Numbered from the stretch's first letter, positions 1 through 8,777 are shown. The stretch: 64,000 bases of DNA from Agromyces sp. Leaf222 (GCF_001421565.1 NZ_LMKQ01000001.1:867651-931650); one strand, 5' to 3'. Notes: generated by a model not told the origin, from the letters alone. Made by a program: numbers and translations.

Positions 1-1
1 G

Positions 2-529
2 ACGACGGCCGGGCCGTTCTCGTCGCTCTCGGTGCGGGTCGATGCGACCGACAACGCCGGCCTGCAGCGCATCGTGGCGAACGTCTACCGCGACGGCACG
101 CTCGTGAAGAGCACGCAGACCGCGGTGGCCGGCGGCGCGAAGACCGGCACCCACACGGCGACCGTGCAGCTGCCCGACGGCAACTACACGGTCAAGTACA
201 ACTCGCAGGACCGCGTGGGCAACATCTCGGCGACCTCGACGTTCGCGTTCACCATCGACGCGACGAAGCCGACGGCCACGGTCAAGGACGGCGCCTCGTT
301 CACCGTGGCGACGGGCGGGTCGTACGACCTCGTGAGCTACAAGCTGTACGACGCAGGCAAGGTCGACCGGGTCGTGATCAACGGCGTGGTCAAGGACCTG
401 ACCGACAACCAGTGGTCCGACGTGAACTTCCTCAAGCCGGGCGTCTTCGGCGCGGTGAAGGGGCAGAACACGATGGTCGTGCATGATGTCGCCGGCAACA
501 CGCAGACGCTGGTGTTCACGCTGAACTAG
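2..529 (+). CDS. C-terminal part of a secreted multidomain protein (Ig-like repeats), 5' end outside window
   Basis: The frame is open from base 2 to a TAG at 527-529, so only the last 175 residues are present. They contain threonine- and valine-rich beta-strand patterns with phrases such as 'DNAGLQ', 'DRVGNIS' and 'DVAGNTQT', typical of bacterial Ig-like modules that end secreted glycan-degrading enzymes or adhesins in Actinobacteria. No catalytic domain is visible. The protein is probably extracellular, but its activity cannot be told from this fragment. A strong terminator follows it. Confidence 0.75.
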   Translation, partial: TTAGPFSSLSVRVDATDNAGLQRIVANVYRDGTLVKSTQTAVAGGAKTGTHTATVQLPDGNYTVKYNSQDRVGNISATSTFAFTIDATKPTATVKDGASFTVATGGSYDLVSYKLYDAGKVDRVVINGVVKDLTDNQWSDVNFLKPGVFGAVKGQNTMVVHDVAGNTQTLVFTLN

Positions 530-553
530 CGCGGCGCACCGCACTTGCGAAAC

Positions 554-585
554 GATGAGGCCCCTCCGTCAGGAGGGGCCTCATC
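554..585. terminator. Bidirectional intrinsic terminator
   Basis: A perfect 14-bp inverted repeat (arm GATGAGGCCCCTCC) closes on a GTCA loop, between the converging secreted-protein gene and ectB. There is no clear T tract, which is usual in high-GC actinobacteria. Confidence 0.85.
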
Positions 586-628
586 ACGTCGGGCGTGGTG
601 CGCTGGTCTCGGTACGGCGCCGGCGCGC

Positions 629-1906
629 CTACTCGACCGGCGAGGCGAGTGCGGCCGCGAGGCTCTCGCGCACGATCGCGAGGCCGGCCAGCAGCTCGTC
701 TTCGGAGATCGTGAGCGCGGGCAGGAACTTCAGCACCTCGTCGTGGGCGCCGGAGGTCTCGATCACGAGGCCGCGCGTGAACGCCTGCTTCGAGATGCGG
801 GCCGCGAGGCCGCGGTCGGCGTCGCAGGCGAGGCCGTACATGAGTCCGCGGCCGCGCACCACGAAGCCGAGCTCGGGGTTCTCGGCGGCGATGCGCTCGA
901 GCTCGGTGCGCAGCAGCGCCGACTTGGTGGCGACGTCGTCGACGAGCGCCGTGTCGGCCCAGTAGTTCTCGAGGGCGGCGCGGGCGGAGACGAAGGCGAG
1001 GTTGTTGCCGCGGAAGGTGCCGGTGTGCGCGCCGGGCTTCCAGACGTCGACCTCGGGGCGCAGCAGCACGAGCGACATCGGCAGGCCCGAGCCCGAGATC
1101 GACTTCGACACGGTCACGATGTCGGGGACGATGCCCGAATCCTCGAACGCGAAGAACGCGCCGGTGCGGCCGACGCCCGCCTGGATCTCGTCGAGGATCA
1201 GCAGGATGCCGCGGTCGGCCGTGATCGCCCGCAGGCGCTGCAGCCACGCGGCGCTCGCGACGTTGATGCCGCCCTCGCCCTGCACGGCCTCGACGATGAC
1301 GGCGGCGGGCAGGTCGACGCCGGAGCCCGGGTCGTCGAGCATCTTCTCGAGCAGGTCGAGGGTGTCGACATCGGCCCCGAGGTAGCCGTCGTAGGGGAGG
1401 CGGGTGATGTTGTCGAGCGTGATGCCCGCTGCGCCGCGGTAGTGGCTGTTGCCGGTGGCGGCGAGGGCGCCGATGCTCAGGCCGTGGAACGCGTTCGTGA
1501 ACGCGACGACGTTGGTGCGGCCGGTCGCCTGGCGGGCGACCTTGAGGGCGGCCTCGACGGCGTTCGCCCCCGTCGGGCCGGTGAACTGCAGCTTGTGGTC
1601 GAGCCCGCGGGGTTCGAGCACGAGGCGCTCGAACGCCTCGATGAACGCCTTCTTGGCCGAGGTGGCCATGTCGAGGCCGTGGATGATGCCGTCGCGCTCG
1701 AGGTACTCGATGAGCGCGCGCGTGAAGAGCGGGTTGTTGTGCCCGTAGTTGAGCACGCCGGCGCCGGCGAAGAAGTCGAGGTACTCGCGGCCGTCTTCGC
1801 CCACCAGGGTCGAGCCGACGGCGCGATCGAACACGACCGGGAAGGCGCGCACGTACCCGCGCACCTCGGATTCACGGCGGTCGAAGACTTCGAGTGCGTC
1901 GCTCAT
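629..1906 (-). CDS. ectB: Diaminobutyrate--2-oxoglutarate transaminase (EctB family), solitary
   Basis: This 425-residue PLP-dependent class III aminotransferase makes L-2,4-diaminobutyrate from aspartate semialdehyde and glutamate. The family's N-terminal pattern 'FFAGAGVLNYGHNNP' is present, as are the PLP-phosphate loop near 'GPTGANAVEAA', Asp239 ('LILDEIQAG') and the Schiff-base lysine Lys268 ('TVSKSISG'). Length is normal for EctB. ATG at 1906 is preceded by AGAGG at good spacing. No ectA or ectC lies beside it, so ectoine synthesis is not indicated here. In Microbacteriaceae with B2-gamma peptidoglycan, diaminobutyrate is a wall amino acid, so a wall-precursor role is likely (inference). 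Confidence 0.9.
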   Translation of the reverse strand: MSDALEVFDRRESEVRGYVRAFPVVFDRAVGSTLVGEDGREYLDFFAGAGVLNYGHNNPLFTRALIEYLERDGIIHGLDMATSAKKAFIEAFERLVLEPRGLDHKLQFTGPTGANAVEAALKVARQATGRTNVVAFTNAFHGLSIGALAATGNSHYRGAAGITLDNITRLPYDGYLGADVDTLDLLEKMLDDPGSGVDLPAAVIVEAVQGEGGINVASAAWLQRLRAITADRGILLILDEIQAGVGRTGAFFAFEDSGIVPDIVTVSKSISGSGLPMSLVLLRPEVDVWKPGAHTGTFRGNNLAFVSARAALENYWADTALVDDVATKSALLRTELERIAAENPELGFVVRGRGLMYGLACDADRGLAARISKQAFTRGLVIETSGAHDEVLKFLPALTISEDELLAGLAIVRESLAAALASPVE

Positions 1907-1970
1907 GGCAGGCAGGACCTCTTTCTGTTCGGCGTCGGCGGTGAGAGAAGCCTAAGCCTCCCGGCTGGGC

Positions 1971-2000
1971 GTCGGCGCCGAGGCAGTCGGCGCCGAGGCA
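1971..2000. repeat. Tandem 15-bp duplication upstream of ectB
   Basis: Two exact adjacent copies of GTCGGCGCCGAGGCA lie in the 133-bp spacer between sufU and ectB. No function is evident; it looks like a small slippage duplication. Confidence 0.7.
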
Positions 2001-2039
2001 TCCGTCGCCGCCTGCAGGCCACCGCACCCGCGCCGGTCG

Positions 2040-2489
2040 CTACGAGCGAGCCTCGGCCTCGACGAGGCACGCCTCGAGGGCGACCCACGAGAGCATCGCG
2101 CACTTCACGCGCATGACGTACTTCGAGACGCCGTGGAAGGCGATCGCGTCGCCGAGCAGGTCTTCATCGGGCTCGCCGGCACCCTGCGAGCGCAGCATGG
2201 CGCGGAATCCGTCGATGAGCTCGCGCACGTGCGCCGTGTCGGAGCCGACGACGAGCTCGGTGAGCGCCGACGCCGAGGCCATCGAGATGCTGCATCCGTC
2301 GCCCTCCCAGCCGAGGGCCTCGACCGTCGTGCCGGATGCGTCGAGGCGGATGCCGAGCGTGATCTCGTCGCCGCAGGTGGGGTTCAGCTCGTGATGCGAG
2401 GCCTGCGGGTCGGCGAGGGCGCCATCGCCGACGCGACGCTTCGAGTGGTCGAGGATCAGCTCCTGGTAGAGCCCGGAGAGGTCGCTCAT
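2040..2489 (-). CDS. sufU: Iron-sulfur cluster assembly protein SufU
   Basis: SufU is the zinc-containing sulfur-transfer partner of the cysteine desulfurase SufS. The 149-residue protein has the conserved ligands Cys39-Gly-Asp41 ('PTCGDEI'), Cys66 ('GDGCSIS') and Cys130 ('RVKCAML'). It accepts persulfide sulfur for SufBCD scaffold assembly in the cytosol. Its ATG overlaps the TGA of sufS (ATGA), so the two are translationally coupled. The sufBCD genes are not in the window. Confidence 0.93.
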   Translation of the reverse strand: MSDLSGLYQELILDHSKRRVGDGALADPQASHHELNPTCGDEITLGIRLDASGTTVEALGWEGDGCSISMASASALTELVVGSDTAHVRELIDGFRAMLRSQGAGEPDEDLLGDAIAFHGVSKYVMRVKCAMLSWVALEACLVEAEARS

Positions 2490-3790
2490 GCGCCGGCTCC
2501 GGTCACTCCGAAGAACGCGCGCACCTCGGCGAGGGCGGCGGTGAAGCGGCGAACCTCGTCGGCGGTCGTGTACACGTAGGCGCTCGCGCGGGTCGTGGCG
2601 CGCAGGCCGAGGCGGCGGTGCAGCGGTTGGGCGCAGTGATGCCCGACGCGAACGGCGATGCCCCGTGAGTCGAGGAACTGGCCGACGTCGTGCGCGTGCA
2701 CGCCGGGCACGTCGACGCTCGCGAGGGCGCCGCGCTCGACGCCGGCCGCGCTGCCGACCAGGCGGATGCCGGGGATGCGCGAGACCTCGTCGACCAGCAG
2801 CTCGGCGAGCTCGACCTCGTGCTCGTGCACGCGGCGCATGTCGAGCCGCTCGAGGTAGCGCACGGCCTCGGCGAGGGCGACGGCCTGCGACACCGGCTGG
2901 GTGCCCGCCTCGAAGCGCTGCGGCGACGGCAGGAACTGCGCCGACTCCATGGTCACGGTCGTGATCGTCGATCCACCGGTGCGGGCGGGCGGCAGTGCGT
3001 CGAGCAGGTGCTCGCGGCCGTAGAGCACGCCGATGCCATTGGGGCCCAGCATCTTGTGCGCCGAGAAGGCGGCGAAGTCCACGCCGAGCGCGGCGAAGTC
3101 GGTCGGACGGTGCGGCACCGACTGGCAGGCGTCGAGCAGGACGAGTGCGCCGTGGCGGTGGGCGAGCTCGACGACGTCGGTCACGGGCGCGATGTGGCCG
3201 GTCACGTTCGAGACGTGGGCGAACGCGACGAGCTTCGTCTTCGGGCCGATGACGGATGCCGCGTCGTCGATGTTCCACGTGCCGTCGTCGTGCACCGGAA
3301 TCCACCGCAGCGTCGCACCGGTCTTCGCGGCGAGGCGCTGCCACGGGATGAGGTCGGCGTGATGCTCGGCCTCGGTCACCACGATCTCGTCGCCCGCGCC
3401 GAGCCGGAACACGTCGGCTTCGGGGCTGCCCAGGCCGGCTGCGGCATCCGCCATGCCGAGCGCGACGATGTTGATCGCGTCGGTCGCGTTCTCGGCCCAG
3501 ACGATCTCGCGCTCGCCGGCGCCGACGAAGGCCGCGACGGTCGCCCGAGCGCCCTCGAAGGCGGTCGTCGAGGTGCCCACGAGCGTGGAGGCACCGCGGT
3601 GCACGGCCGCGTTCGCGTGCTCGAGGAACGCGCGTTCGGCGTCGAGCACCTGCACGGGCCGTTGGGCGGTCGCGCCGGAGTCGAGGTACGCGAGCGGGAA
3701 GCCGTTGAGCTCCTGCGCGAGGTACGGGAAGTCGCTGCGGATGCTCGCGAGGTCGAGCGGCTCGGACGTCGTCATGGATTCGAAGGTCAC
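2486..3790 (-). CDS. sufS: Cysteine desulfurase SufS
   Basis: A 434-residue class V aminotransferase-fold PLP enzyme that removes sulfur from L-cysteine as an enzyme persulfide and hands it to SufU. Visible motifs are the PLP lysine Lys246 ('AFSAHKMLGP'), the HHAD segment ('EAEHHADLIPW') and the nucleophilic Cys386 ('RVGHHCAQPL'), the SufS-type C-terminal signature. I chose the GTG at 3790 because AGGAG lies five bases upstream. An internal ATG at 3775 has no good ribosome binding site. It is first in a two-gene operon with sufU. Confidence 0.93.
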   Translation of the reverse strand: MTFESMTTSEPLDLASIRSDFPYLAQELNGFPLAYLDSGATAQRPVQVLDAERAFLEHANAAVHRGASTLVGTSTTAFEGARATVAAFVGAGEREIVWAENATDAINIVALGMADAAAGLGSPEADVFRLGAGDEIVVTEAEHHADLIPWQRLAAKTGATLRWIPVHDDGTWNIDDAASVIGPKTKLVAFAHVSNVTGHIAPVTDVVELAHRHGALVLLDACQSVPHRPTDFAALGVDFAAFSAHKMLGPNGIGVLYGREHLLDALPPARTGGSTITTVTMESAQFLPSPQRFEAGTQPVSQAVALAEAVRYLERLDMRRVHEHEVELAELLVDEVSRIPGIRLVGSAAGVERGALASVDVPGVHAHDVGQFLDSRGIAVRVGHHCAQPLHRRLGLRATTRASAYVYTTADEVRRFTAALAEVRAFFGVTGAGA

Positions 3791-3912
3791 GTGGTCTCCT
3801 GCACCTGATCGGTCGCGTGGGTTCGCGTGCGCGGTGCACCTCAATTGTCTCGCACTTCGGCCGGGTGTCGCCCGGATCGAGCCAGACCGTCCCGGACGCC
3901 CTCTCCGCGGCA

Positions 3913-3968
3913 TGATGTCGCGCGAACGGTCGTGACAGCGCGTCACCGCGACGATTCGCGCGACATCA
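3913..3968. terminator. Nested inverted repeat at the end of the SGNH hydrolase gene
   Basis: Arms TGATGTCGCGCGAA (3913-3926) and its complement (3955-3968) are perfect over 14 bp. A second small stem (3932-3936/3942-3946) sits in the loop. The inner arm overlaps the hydrolase stop codon. The element is probably a terminator for the leftward SGNH-hydrolase operon, and it also lies in the promoter-side spacer of sufS. Confidence 0.6.
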
Positions 3969-4775
3969 CGGCAGGGGAGGCAGGCGAGCCGGCTCGCGGG
4001 AGGCGCCGTCGAGCTGCTCCAGCCGCGCCTCGACGGCCGGGCGGAACACGTCGGCCCAGATGCGGTATCCGCGGTCGTTCGGGTGGAACAGGTCGCCGGC
4101 GAACTGCGTCGTGACGCCCCACATGCCCTGCCGGTTCGTGCGGGCGAAGAGCGGGACGACCGTGAGACCCCGTTCGGCCGCCGCCGCCCGGAGCAGGCGG
4201 TTCGCGGCCCGCACCTTCGCCTGCGCCGGCGGGAAGTAGAAGCTCGGAAGGTCGGCCACGATCGCGTGGTCGGGCAGCGCCGCGAGCAGCTCGCGGACCT
4301 CGCGGTCGAACCGCGCCGGGTCGAAGTCCGCGATGTCGTTGGCGCCGATGCACACGGTCAGCACGTCGGGCCGGAGCCTGGCGAGCACCGGCAGCTCGTC
4401 GTCGAGCGCGATGCGCAGCGTCGCCCCCGAGATGCCGAGGTTCACGGTCCTCACGCGCCGAGCGGATGCCGCGGCCATCGTCCGCGCGATGAATCCGACG
4501 TAGCTGTGGCCCGGCCGGCTCGCCCCGATGCCCTGGGCGGCCGAGTCGCCGACCGCGACGTAGAGCAGCTCGCCGGGGCCGGCCCGCTGCTCGCGCCAGT
4601 ACGCGGAGTTCACCGGGATCGCTTCAGCCAGCGCGGTGCTCCAGTGGTGCCGGCGCCGGGCGAGCCACCGCCACCACAGGGTGATCGCACCGGCGGCGCC
4701 CGCAATGCCGAGGGCCGCGAGGCCGACGGCGCGGGCACGACTGCGCCGCGTCGGCACGACGTTCGCCGGTCGCAC
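3966..4775 (-). CDS. SGNH/GDSL-family hydrolase, membrane-anchored
   Basis: The 269-residue protein carries the SGNH esterase/lipase blocks: nucleophile Ser78 in 'VAVGDSAAQG', the block III asparagine in 'IGANDIADF' and the Asp228/His231 pair in 'DLFHPNDRGY'. An N-terminal hydrophobic segment (about residues 16-36) after an arginine-rich start suggests a membrane anchor facing outward or a signal peptide. The family hydrolyses carboxyl esters of lipids or glycans; the substrate here is unknown. GTG at 4775 lies three bases after the stop of the upstream gene, so the two are co-transcribed. Confidence 0.85.
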   Translation of the reverse strand: MRPANVVPTRRSRARAVGLAALGIAGAAGAITLWWRWLARRRHHWSTALAEAIPVNSAYWREQRAGPGELLYVAVGDSAAQGIGASRPGHSYVGFIARTMAAASARRVRTVNLGISGATLRIALDDELPVLARLRPDVLTVCIGANDIADFDPARFDREVRELLAALPDHAIVADLPSFYFPPAQAKVRAANRLLRAAAAERGLTVVPLFARTNRQGMWGVTTQFAGDLFHPNDRGYRIWADVFRPAVEARLEQLDGASREPARLPPLP

Positions 4776-4778
4776 GCG

Positions 4779-5747
4779 CTACGCGGTCGTCGGCCGGTCG
4801 CCGCCCCCGGGCCTGGCCCACTCGAGCACGCGCAACGCCCGCAGCGTGTTCCACGGGCTCGGAGACCCGGCCGGGGCGTCGATCGCGAAGAACACGGCGC
4901 CGTTCCACGGGTCGCCGGCGTTCCAGCGGCCGTCGGCGCCACGATGCTCGAGCAGCAGGTCGACGGCGGGCGCGAGGCGCGGGTCGGGCGCCGTGCCGGC
5001 GGCGAGCCCAGCGGCCCGGAAGTGGTCGAGCGAGCGCAGCACGTCGTACACCCAGTACGGAGGGAAGATGAAGTTCTCGTAGCGCTCGCGCACGATGCCG
5101 CCGGTCGACTTGCGGCGGTAGAGGTTGCGTTCGAGCAGGTACTCCTCGCCGCGGTGGCGGGCCTCGATCACCGCCGCATCGGTCGCCTCGCCCACGGCGA
5201 GCTCGTAGGCGAGCAGCCCCTCGAGCACGCAGAGCGTCGAGTCGAACGACGAACGGCTCGACTCCTCGGGCGGCTCGCAGTTCCACCCGCCGTCGTCGAG
5301 CTGCCCGTCGAGGAGGAGCCCGATCATGCGGTCGGCGCCGTCGCCGAGCACGCCGAAGTATGCGGACGCCGCGAGCACCCCGCCGTTCACGCACGCCTCG
5401 ACCTCGCCGTCGAAGAACGACAGGCGCTCGTCGAAGCCGCGGAACTCGACGCCGTCGCGAACGCGCGCGATGGCGGTGCGCACGGCCGCGGCATCCGGGT
5501 CGACGCCGAAGAAGCGGAGCGCCTGCAGGGTCCACATCACGCTGCGGCGGTCGCCGTTCTGGCCGTACTCCTCGCCGCCCCAGTAGCCGTCGGTGGTCTG
5601 CAGGTCGAGCAGCCGGGCACCGTCGCCCTCGACGGCGACGCGGGCGCGCTCGGCCGCCACGGCCTCAGCGGGCTCGCCGGTCAGGTCGCGCAAGACCTGC
5701 CAGCGCACGGAGGGGTCGGACTCGAGCAGCCAGTCGGTGACATCCAT
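4779..5747 (-). CDS. Squalene-cyclase/prenyltransferase-fold repeat protein
   Basis: A 322-residue protein of alpha/alpha-barrel type. Repeats such as 'LLDLQTTDGYWGG', 'GQLDDGGWNCE' and 'HRGADGRWNAG' resemble QW-type repeats of the terpenoid cyclase/prenyltransferase fold. The DXDD protonation motif of squalene-hopene cyclases is absent and the chain is about half their length, so cyclase activity is unlikely. Similar actinobacterial proteins are annotated only as prenyltransferase-like. It is cytosolic, with no signal peptide. It heads the two-gene operon with the SGNH hydrolase. Confidence 0.7.
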   Translation of the reverse strand: MDVTDWLLESDPSVRWQVLRDLTGEPAEAVAAERARVAVEGDGARLLDLQTTDGYWGGEEYGQNGDRRSVMWTLQALRFFGVDPDAAAVRTAIARVRDGVEFRGFDERLSFFDGEVEACVNGGVLAASAYFGVLGDGADRMIGLLLDGQLDDGGWNCEPPEESSRSSFDSTLCVLEGLLAYELAVGEATDAAVIEARHRGEEYLLERNLYRRKSTGGIVRERYENFIFPPYWVYDVLRSLDHFRAAGLAAGTAPDPRLAPAVDLLLEHRGADGRWNAGDPWNGAVFFAIDAPAGSPSPWNTLRALRVLEWARPGGGDRPTTA

Positions 5748-5808
5748 GGGTCAATGCTGTCGCTCGCGGATGCCGCTGCCAAGGGGTTGCGACGGCAGAC
5801 TGGAACGC

Positions 5809-6348
5809 ATGCTGACATCGCTCGACCTGCCCGCCGCCCTCGACGCGCGCCTCGGAACGGTGGAGCTGCGGCGCGCGACCGTCGCCGACCTGGACTCGCT
5901 CATGGCCCTGCTCTCGGACGACCCGATCAGCGCCTCGCGCGGCGACGTGGCCTCGGCCGACGACGCACCCGCGTACGCCGGCGCCCTCGAGGAGATCCTC
6001 GGCGACCCGGGCAACGACCTGCTCGTCGTGGTCGACCCCGAAGGGAGGCTCGTCGGCACGATGCAACTCACCCGCATTCCGGGCATGGCGCGGCGCGGCA
6101 GCACGCGCCTGCTCGTCGAGGCGGTGCGGGTGCGCAGCGACCTGCGCTCGTCGGGCATCGGCGGGGCGATGATGCGCTGGGTGATGGAGGTCGCTGCGCC
6201 GGAGCTCGGGTCGAGCCTGGTGCAGCTGACCTCGGATGCCGCGCGCGTCGACGCGCACCGCTTCTACGAGCGCCTCGGCTTCGCCGCCTCGCACGTGGGG
6301 TTCAAGGTTCGAGTGCCAGGCGCATCAGCACGCGCGGAAAGCCGTTGA
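5809..6348 (+). CDS. GNAT-family N-acetyltransferase
   Basis: The 179-residue protein has the GNAT layout. The acetyl-CoA loop is 'VRSDLRSSGIGGAMM' (R/Q-x-x-G-x-G type) and the C-terminal motif is 'AHRFYERLGF'. The substrate is unknown. I start at ATG 5809, which leaves a short divergent spacer to the gene on the minus strand. Its last 47 bases overlap the 3' end of the converging GNAT gene, so the final 15 residues lie outside the usual GNAT core. Confidence 0.85.
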   Translation: MLTSLDLPAALDARLGTVELRRATVADLDSLMALLSDDPISASRGDVASADDAPAYAGALEEILGDPGNDLLVVVDPEGRLVGTMQLTRIPGMARRGSTRLLVEAVRVRSDLRSSGIGGAMMRWVMEVAAPELGSSLVQLTSDAARVDAHRFYERLGFAASHVGFKVRVPGASARAESR

Positions 6349-6877
6349 GCACCGACGTCGTGTCGGCCGCCTTGCGGAACCCGGCCTTCTGGAACAGCGA
6401 GCGCGTGCCCACGTAGGCCATCGTCAGGTCGACCTTCTCGCCCTCGTTGTCGACCGGATAGCCCTCGATCGCCGGGGCGCCGCGCTCGCGGGCGAACTCG
6501 ACGGCGCCCTCGAGCAGGCGATGCGAGATGCCCTCGCCGCGGTGGCCGGGGCGCACGCGGATGCACCACACCGACCAGACGTCGAGGTCGTCGACGTGGG
6601 GGATCCTGCGGTTGCGGGCGAAGCTCGTGTCGGCCCGCGGATGCACGGCCGCCCACCCGACGACCTCGTCGCCGTCGTAGGCGAGCACGCCCGGCGGCGG
6701 GTCTTCGGCGCAGAGTTCTCGCACACGATCGCCGCGGGCCGTGCCGGCGAGCGCCAGGTTCTCTTTCGAGCTCACGCGATAGCTCAGGCAGAAGCACACG
6801 TTCGCATCGGGCCGCTTCGGCCCCACCATCGTGGCGACGTCGTCGAACACGGATGCCGGTCGTACCTCGATCCCCAT
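6302..6877 (-). CDS. GNAT-family N-acetyltransferase
   Basis: The 191-residue acetyltransferase has 'VWCIRVRPGHRGEGISHRL' as the acetyl-CoA binding segment and a C-terminal 'LFQKAGFRK' motif. The 'VCFCLSYR' stretch near the N-terminus belongs to a subgroup common in Actinobacteria. The substrate is not predictable. It converges on and overlaps the neighbouring GNAT gene by 47 bp with no terminator between them. The two proteins are not close copies, so this is not a recent tandem duplication. Confidence 0.85.
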   Translation of the reverse strand: MGIEVRPASVFDDVATMVGPKRPDANVCFCLSYRVSSKENLALAGTARGDRVRELCAEDPPPGVLAYDGDEVVGWAAVHPRADTSFARNRRIPHVDDLDVWSVWCIRVRPGHRGEGISHRLLEGAVEFARERGAPAIEGYPVDNEGEKVDLTMAYVGTRSLFQKAGFRKAADTTSVLNGFPRVLMRLALEP

Positions 6878-6945
6878 GGGGCCACGATTCCACCGCCGAC
6901 CGACATCCGGAAGGCGCCGCCCGCCCGGGTGCCTCGCGCGTGGCG

Positions 6946-7236
6946 CTACCGGTCGGGGTTCGTCGCGACGCCGTCGAGCCAGAGCATGTTGCTCGGGTCG
7001 CTGTGCGCGGTGCCGGTGCCGACGTGCTTGTCGCTGATCTGCGGACCCTTCGTGATGACGTGCACGAGCGCCATCGCGTGCCCCTGGCCGAGGCCGTAGT
7101 CGGCCTTCAGCCACGCGACGATCGGCGCGGACTTGGTGGTCTCGTCGAAGCCCTGCTCGTGTGCGAGTTCGATGAACTTCCTCGGCGTGATGCCGGTCTT
7201 CGCCTCGATGTTGTCGAGATATGCCTGGAACGTCAT
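6946..7236 (-). CDS. DUF4287 domain protein
   Basis: A 96-residue protein that is almost entirely a DUF4287 domain ('MTFQAYLDNIEAKTG', 'GLGQGHAMALVHVI'). These small proteins often occur alone or fused to DUF5655; the function is unknown. It is cytosolic. It is probably in one unit with the upstream cupin gene, from which 58 bp separate it. Confidence 0.85.
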   Translation of the reverse strand: MTFQAYLDNIEAKTGITPRKFIELAHEQGFDETTKSAPIVAWLKADYGLGQGHAMALVHVITKGPQISDKHVGTGTAHSDPSNMLWLDGVATNPDR

Positions 7237-7294
7237 GTTCTTCCTTCGGTGTCTGGACGGTGCGGGGTTTCGGTGGCTCGCGACGGCGCGACGC

Positions 7295-7696
7295 TCAGTC
7301 GGCCCACGTCTGGATGATGACGGGGGAGGCGTGGATGCACAAGACCTTGAGCCGCGCCTCGCCCGCGTTCGTGAATCGGTGCCACACGCCCGTCGGCACG
7401 GTGGCCGTGTCGCCGACGCCCGCCGCGACCTGCCGGTCGCCGATGCTGAGCGTCGCCACGCCCTCGAGCACGATCCAGGTCTCGGGGTACGGGTGCCAGT
7501 GCAGGTCGGTGCCCTGCCCCGTCTCGTAGTCGACGAAGAAGTACGAGACGCCCGATCCGTGCTCGGCGCCGACGAACCGGCGGGTGCGGCTCGTCGCGGT
7601 GATGAGCAGGTCGGCCGCGTGCACGAGATCGGGCACGCCGGACGAGTCGGTCGTCGGCGTGAGCGTGAGCTCGGCCGGAGTCGATGACGTGATCAT
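7295..7696 (-). CDS. Cupin-domain protein
   Basis: The 133-residue single-domain cupin has metal-ligand motif 1 around 'TDLHWHPYPETWIVLEG' (two His and one Glu) and motif 2 around 'VPTGVWHRFTNAG'. Such proteins bind a metal and act as small isomerases, dioxygenases or sensors; nothing specifies which here. ATG 7696 gives the compact domain. It is divergent from the helix-turn-helix gene at 7779, which may regulate it. Confidence 0.85.
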   Translation of the reverse strand: MITSSTPAELTLTPTTDSSGVPDLVHAADLLITATSRTRRFVGAEHGSGVSYFFVDYETGQGTDLHWHPYPETWIVLEGVATLSIGDRQVAAGVGDTATVPTGVWHRFTNAGEARLKVLCIHASPVIIQTWAD

Positions 7697-7778
7697 GGGA
7701 TGCCTCCTGGTTCGCCGGTGTCGGCTGGTGTTGGGAACAGGCTCCTCCCGGGACATCCGTCGGCGTTAGCATTTCGAT

Positions 7779-8768
7779 GTGGATCGAAACTTCGTCGACT
7801 TCCGACTCGCGCCGGGCGACGTGTCGGCGATCAGGTTCGGCGTGTCGCCCGGGCACGAACTCTGCAACGCCGTGCGCGTGCTGCAACGGCCCGAGGAGCA
7901 TCCGCTCCAGTGGGGGTGGCTTCGCAACGTGAGGGGCCGGATGCCGCGGCAGCCGTTCGAGCTGCTCACGACCGTCATCGGCCCGGAGGGGTACTTCCCC
8001 GACTTCTTCACCACGACGCCCACCTGGGACATGCAGCCGGCCGACGAGTTCGCCCGCCTGCGGGAGGTGCCGCCGGAGCTCATGCGGGTCGACCTCGCCA
8101 AGGTGGTGATCCGGTCGACGGGGGCCAGGCGCCGAGCCGTGCAGCACCTGCTCGACGATCCGCTGCGCGCCCGGGCGCTGCTCGCCGACGCCTTCGAGGC
8201 GATGTGGGAGGCCGTACTCTCGCCGGTATGGGTGCAGCTGGAGCGCATCCTCCGCGCCGACATCGCCGTGCGCGCCCGCCGCATCACGACCGATGGACTC
8301 GGCGGCATGGTCGGCTCGCTGCACCGCACCGTGGAGTGGGGCGACGACGCGGTGCGCGTCGAGCTGCGGCTGCACCGCGAGGCGCTGGACTGCCGCGGCA
8401 GCGGACTCGTGCTCGTGCCGTCGGTGATGACCTCGCACGGCTGCTCGGTGCTCACCGAACCGCCGGCGCAACCCACGATCTTCTACCCCGCGCAGGGCGT
8501 GACCGAGACCTGGGCGCGCGATCCCGGCTCCGCCGCCGCGGCGCTCGGCGCGCTGCTCGGACCGGCTCGCGCGGGCATCCTGCTGGCCGCGCACGCGGAG
8601 CGCACGACGTCGCAGGTGGCGTCGGACGCGGGCCTCGCGATCTCGACGGCGTCGCACCACCTCGGCGTGCTTCGCGAGAGCGGCCTCGTCGCCAGCCGGC
8701 GCGACGGCGCGCGGGTGCTGCACCTGCGCACGCCCCTGGGTGAGGCGGTGATCGGGGCGGCGCTGTAG
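7779..8768 (+). CDS. ArsR-like transcriptional regulator with long N-terminal domain
   Basis: In this 329-residue protein a winged helix-turn-helix fills the last 80 residues or so ('SQVASDAGLAISTASHHLGVLRESGLV', cited as its flanks). Recognition-helix serines and the 'HHLGVLRE' helix are typical of ArsR/DUF5937-type regulators. The first 230 residues form a non-catalytic actinobacterial domain, perhaps for ligand sensing. GTG at 7779 is used; a nearby ATG is out of frame. The divergent cupin/DUF4287 unit is the likeliest target (inference). Confidence 0.8.
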   Translation: MDRNFVDFRLAPGDVSAIRFGVSPGHELCNAVRVLQRPEEHPLQWGWLRNVRGRMPRQPFELLTTVIGPEGYFPDFFTTTPTWDMQPADEFARLREVPPELMRVDLAKVVIRSTGARRRAVQHLLDDPLRARALLADAFEAMWEAVLSPVWVQLERILRADIAVRARRITTDGLGGMVGSLHRTVEWGDDAVRVELRLHREALDCRGSGLVLVPSVMTSHGCSVLTEPPAQPTIFYPAQGVTETWARDPGSAAAALGALLGPARAGILLAAHAERTTSQVASDAGLAISTASHHLGVLRESGLVASRRDGARVLHLRTPLGEAVIGAAL

Positions 8769-8777
8769 CGACCGAAA

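Noticed and set aside
4083..6416. A 777-codon plus-strand frame across the SGNH hydrolase and squalene-cyclase-fold genes
   Set aside because: Low-complexity Arg/Ala/Gly composition and no domain; both minus-strand genes have good motifs and starts.
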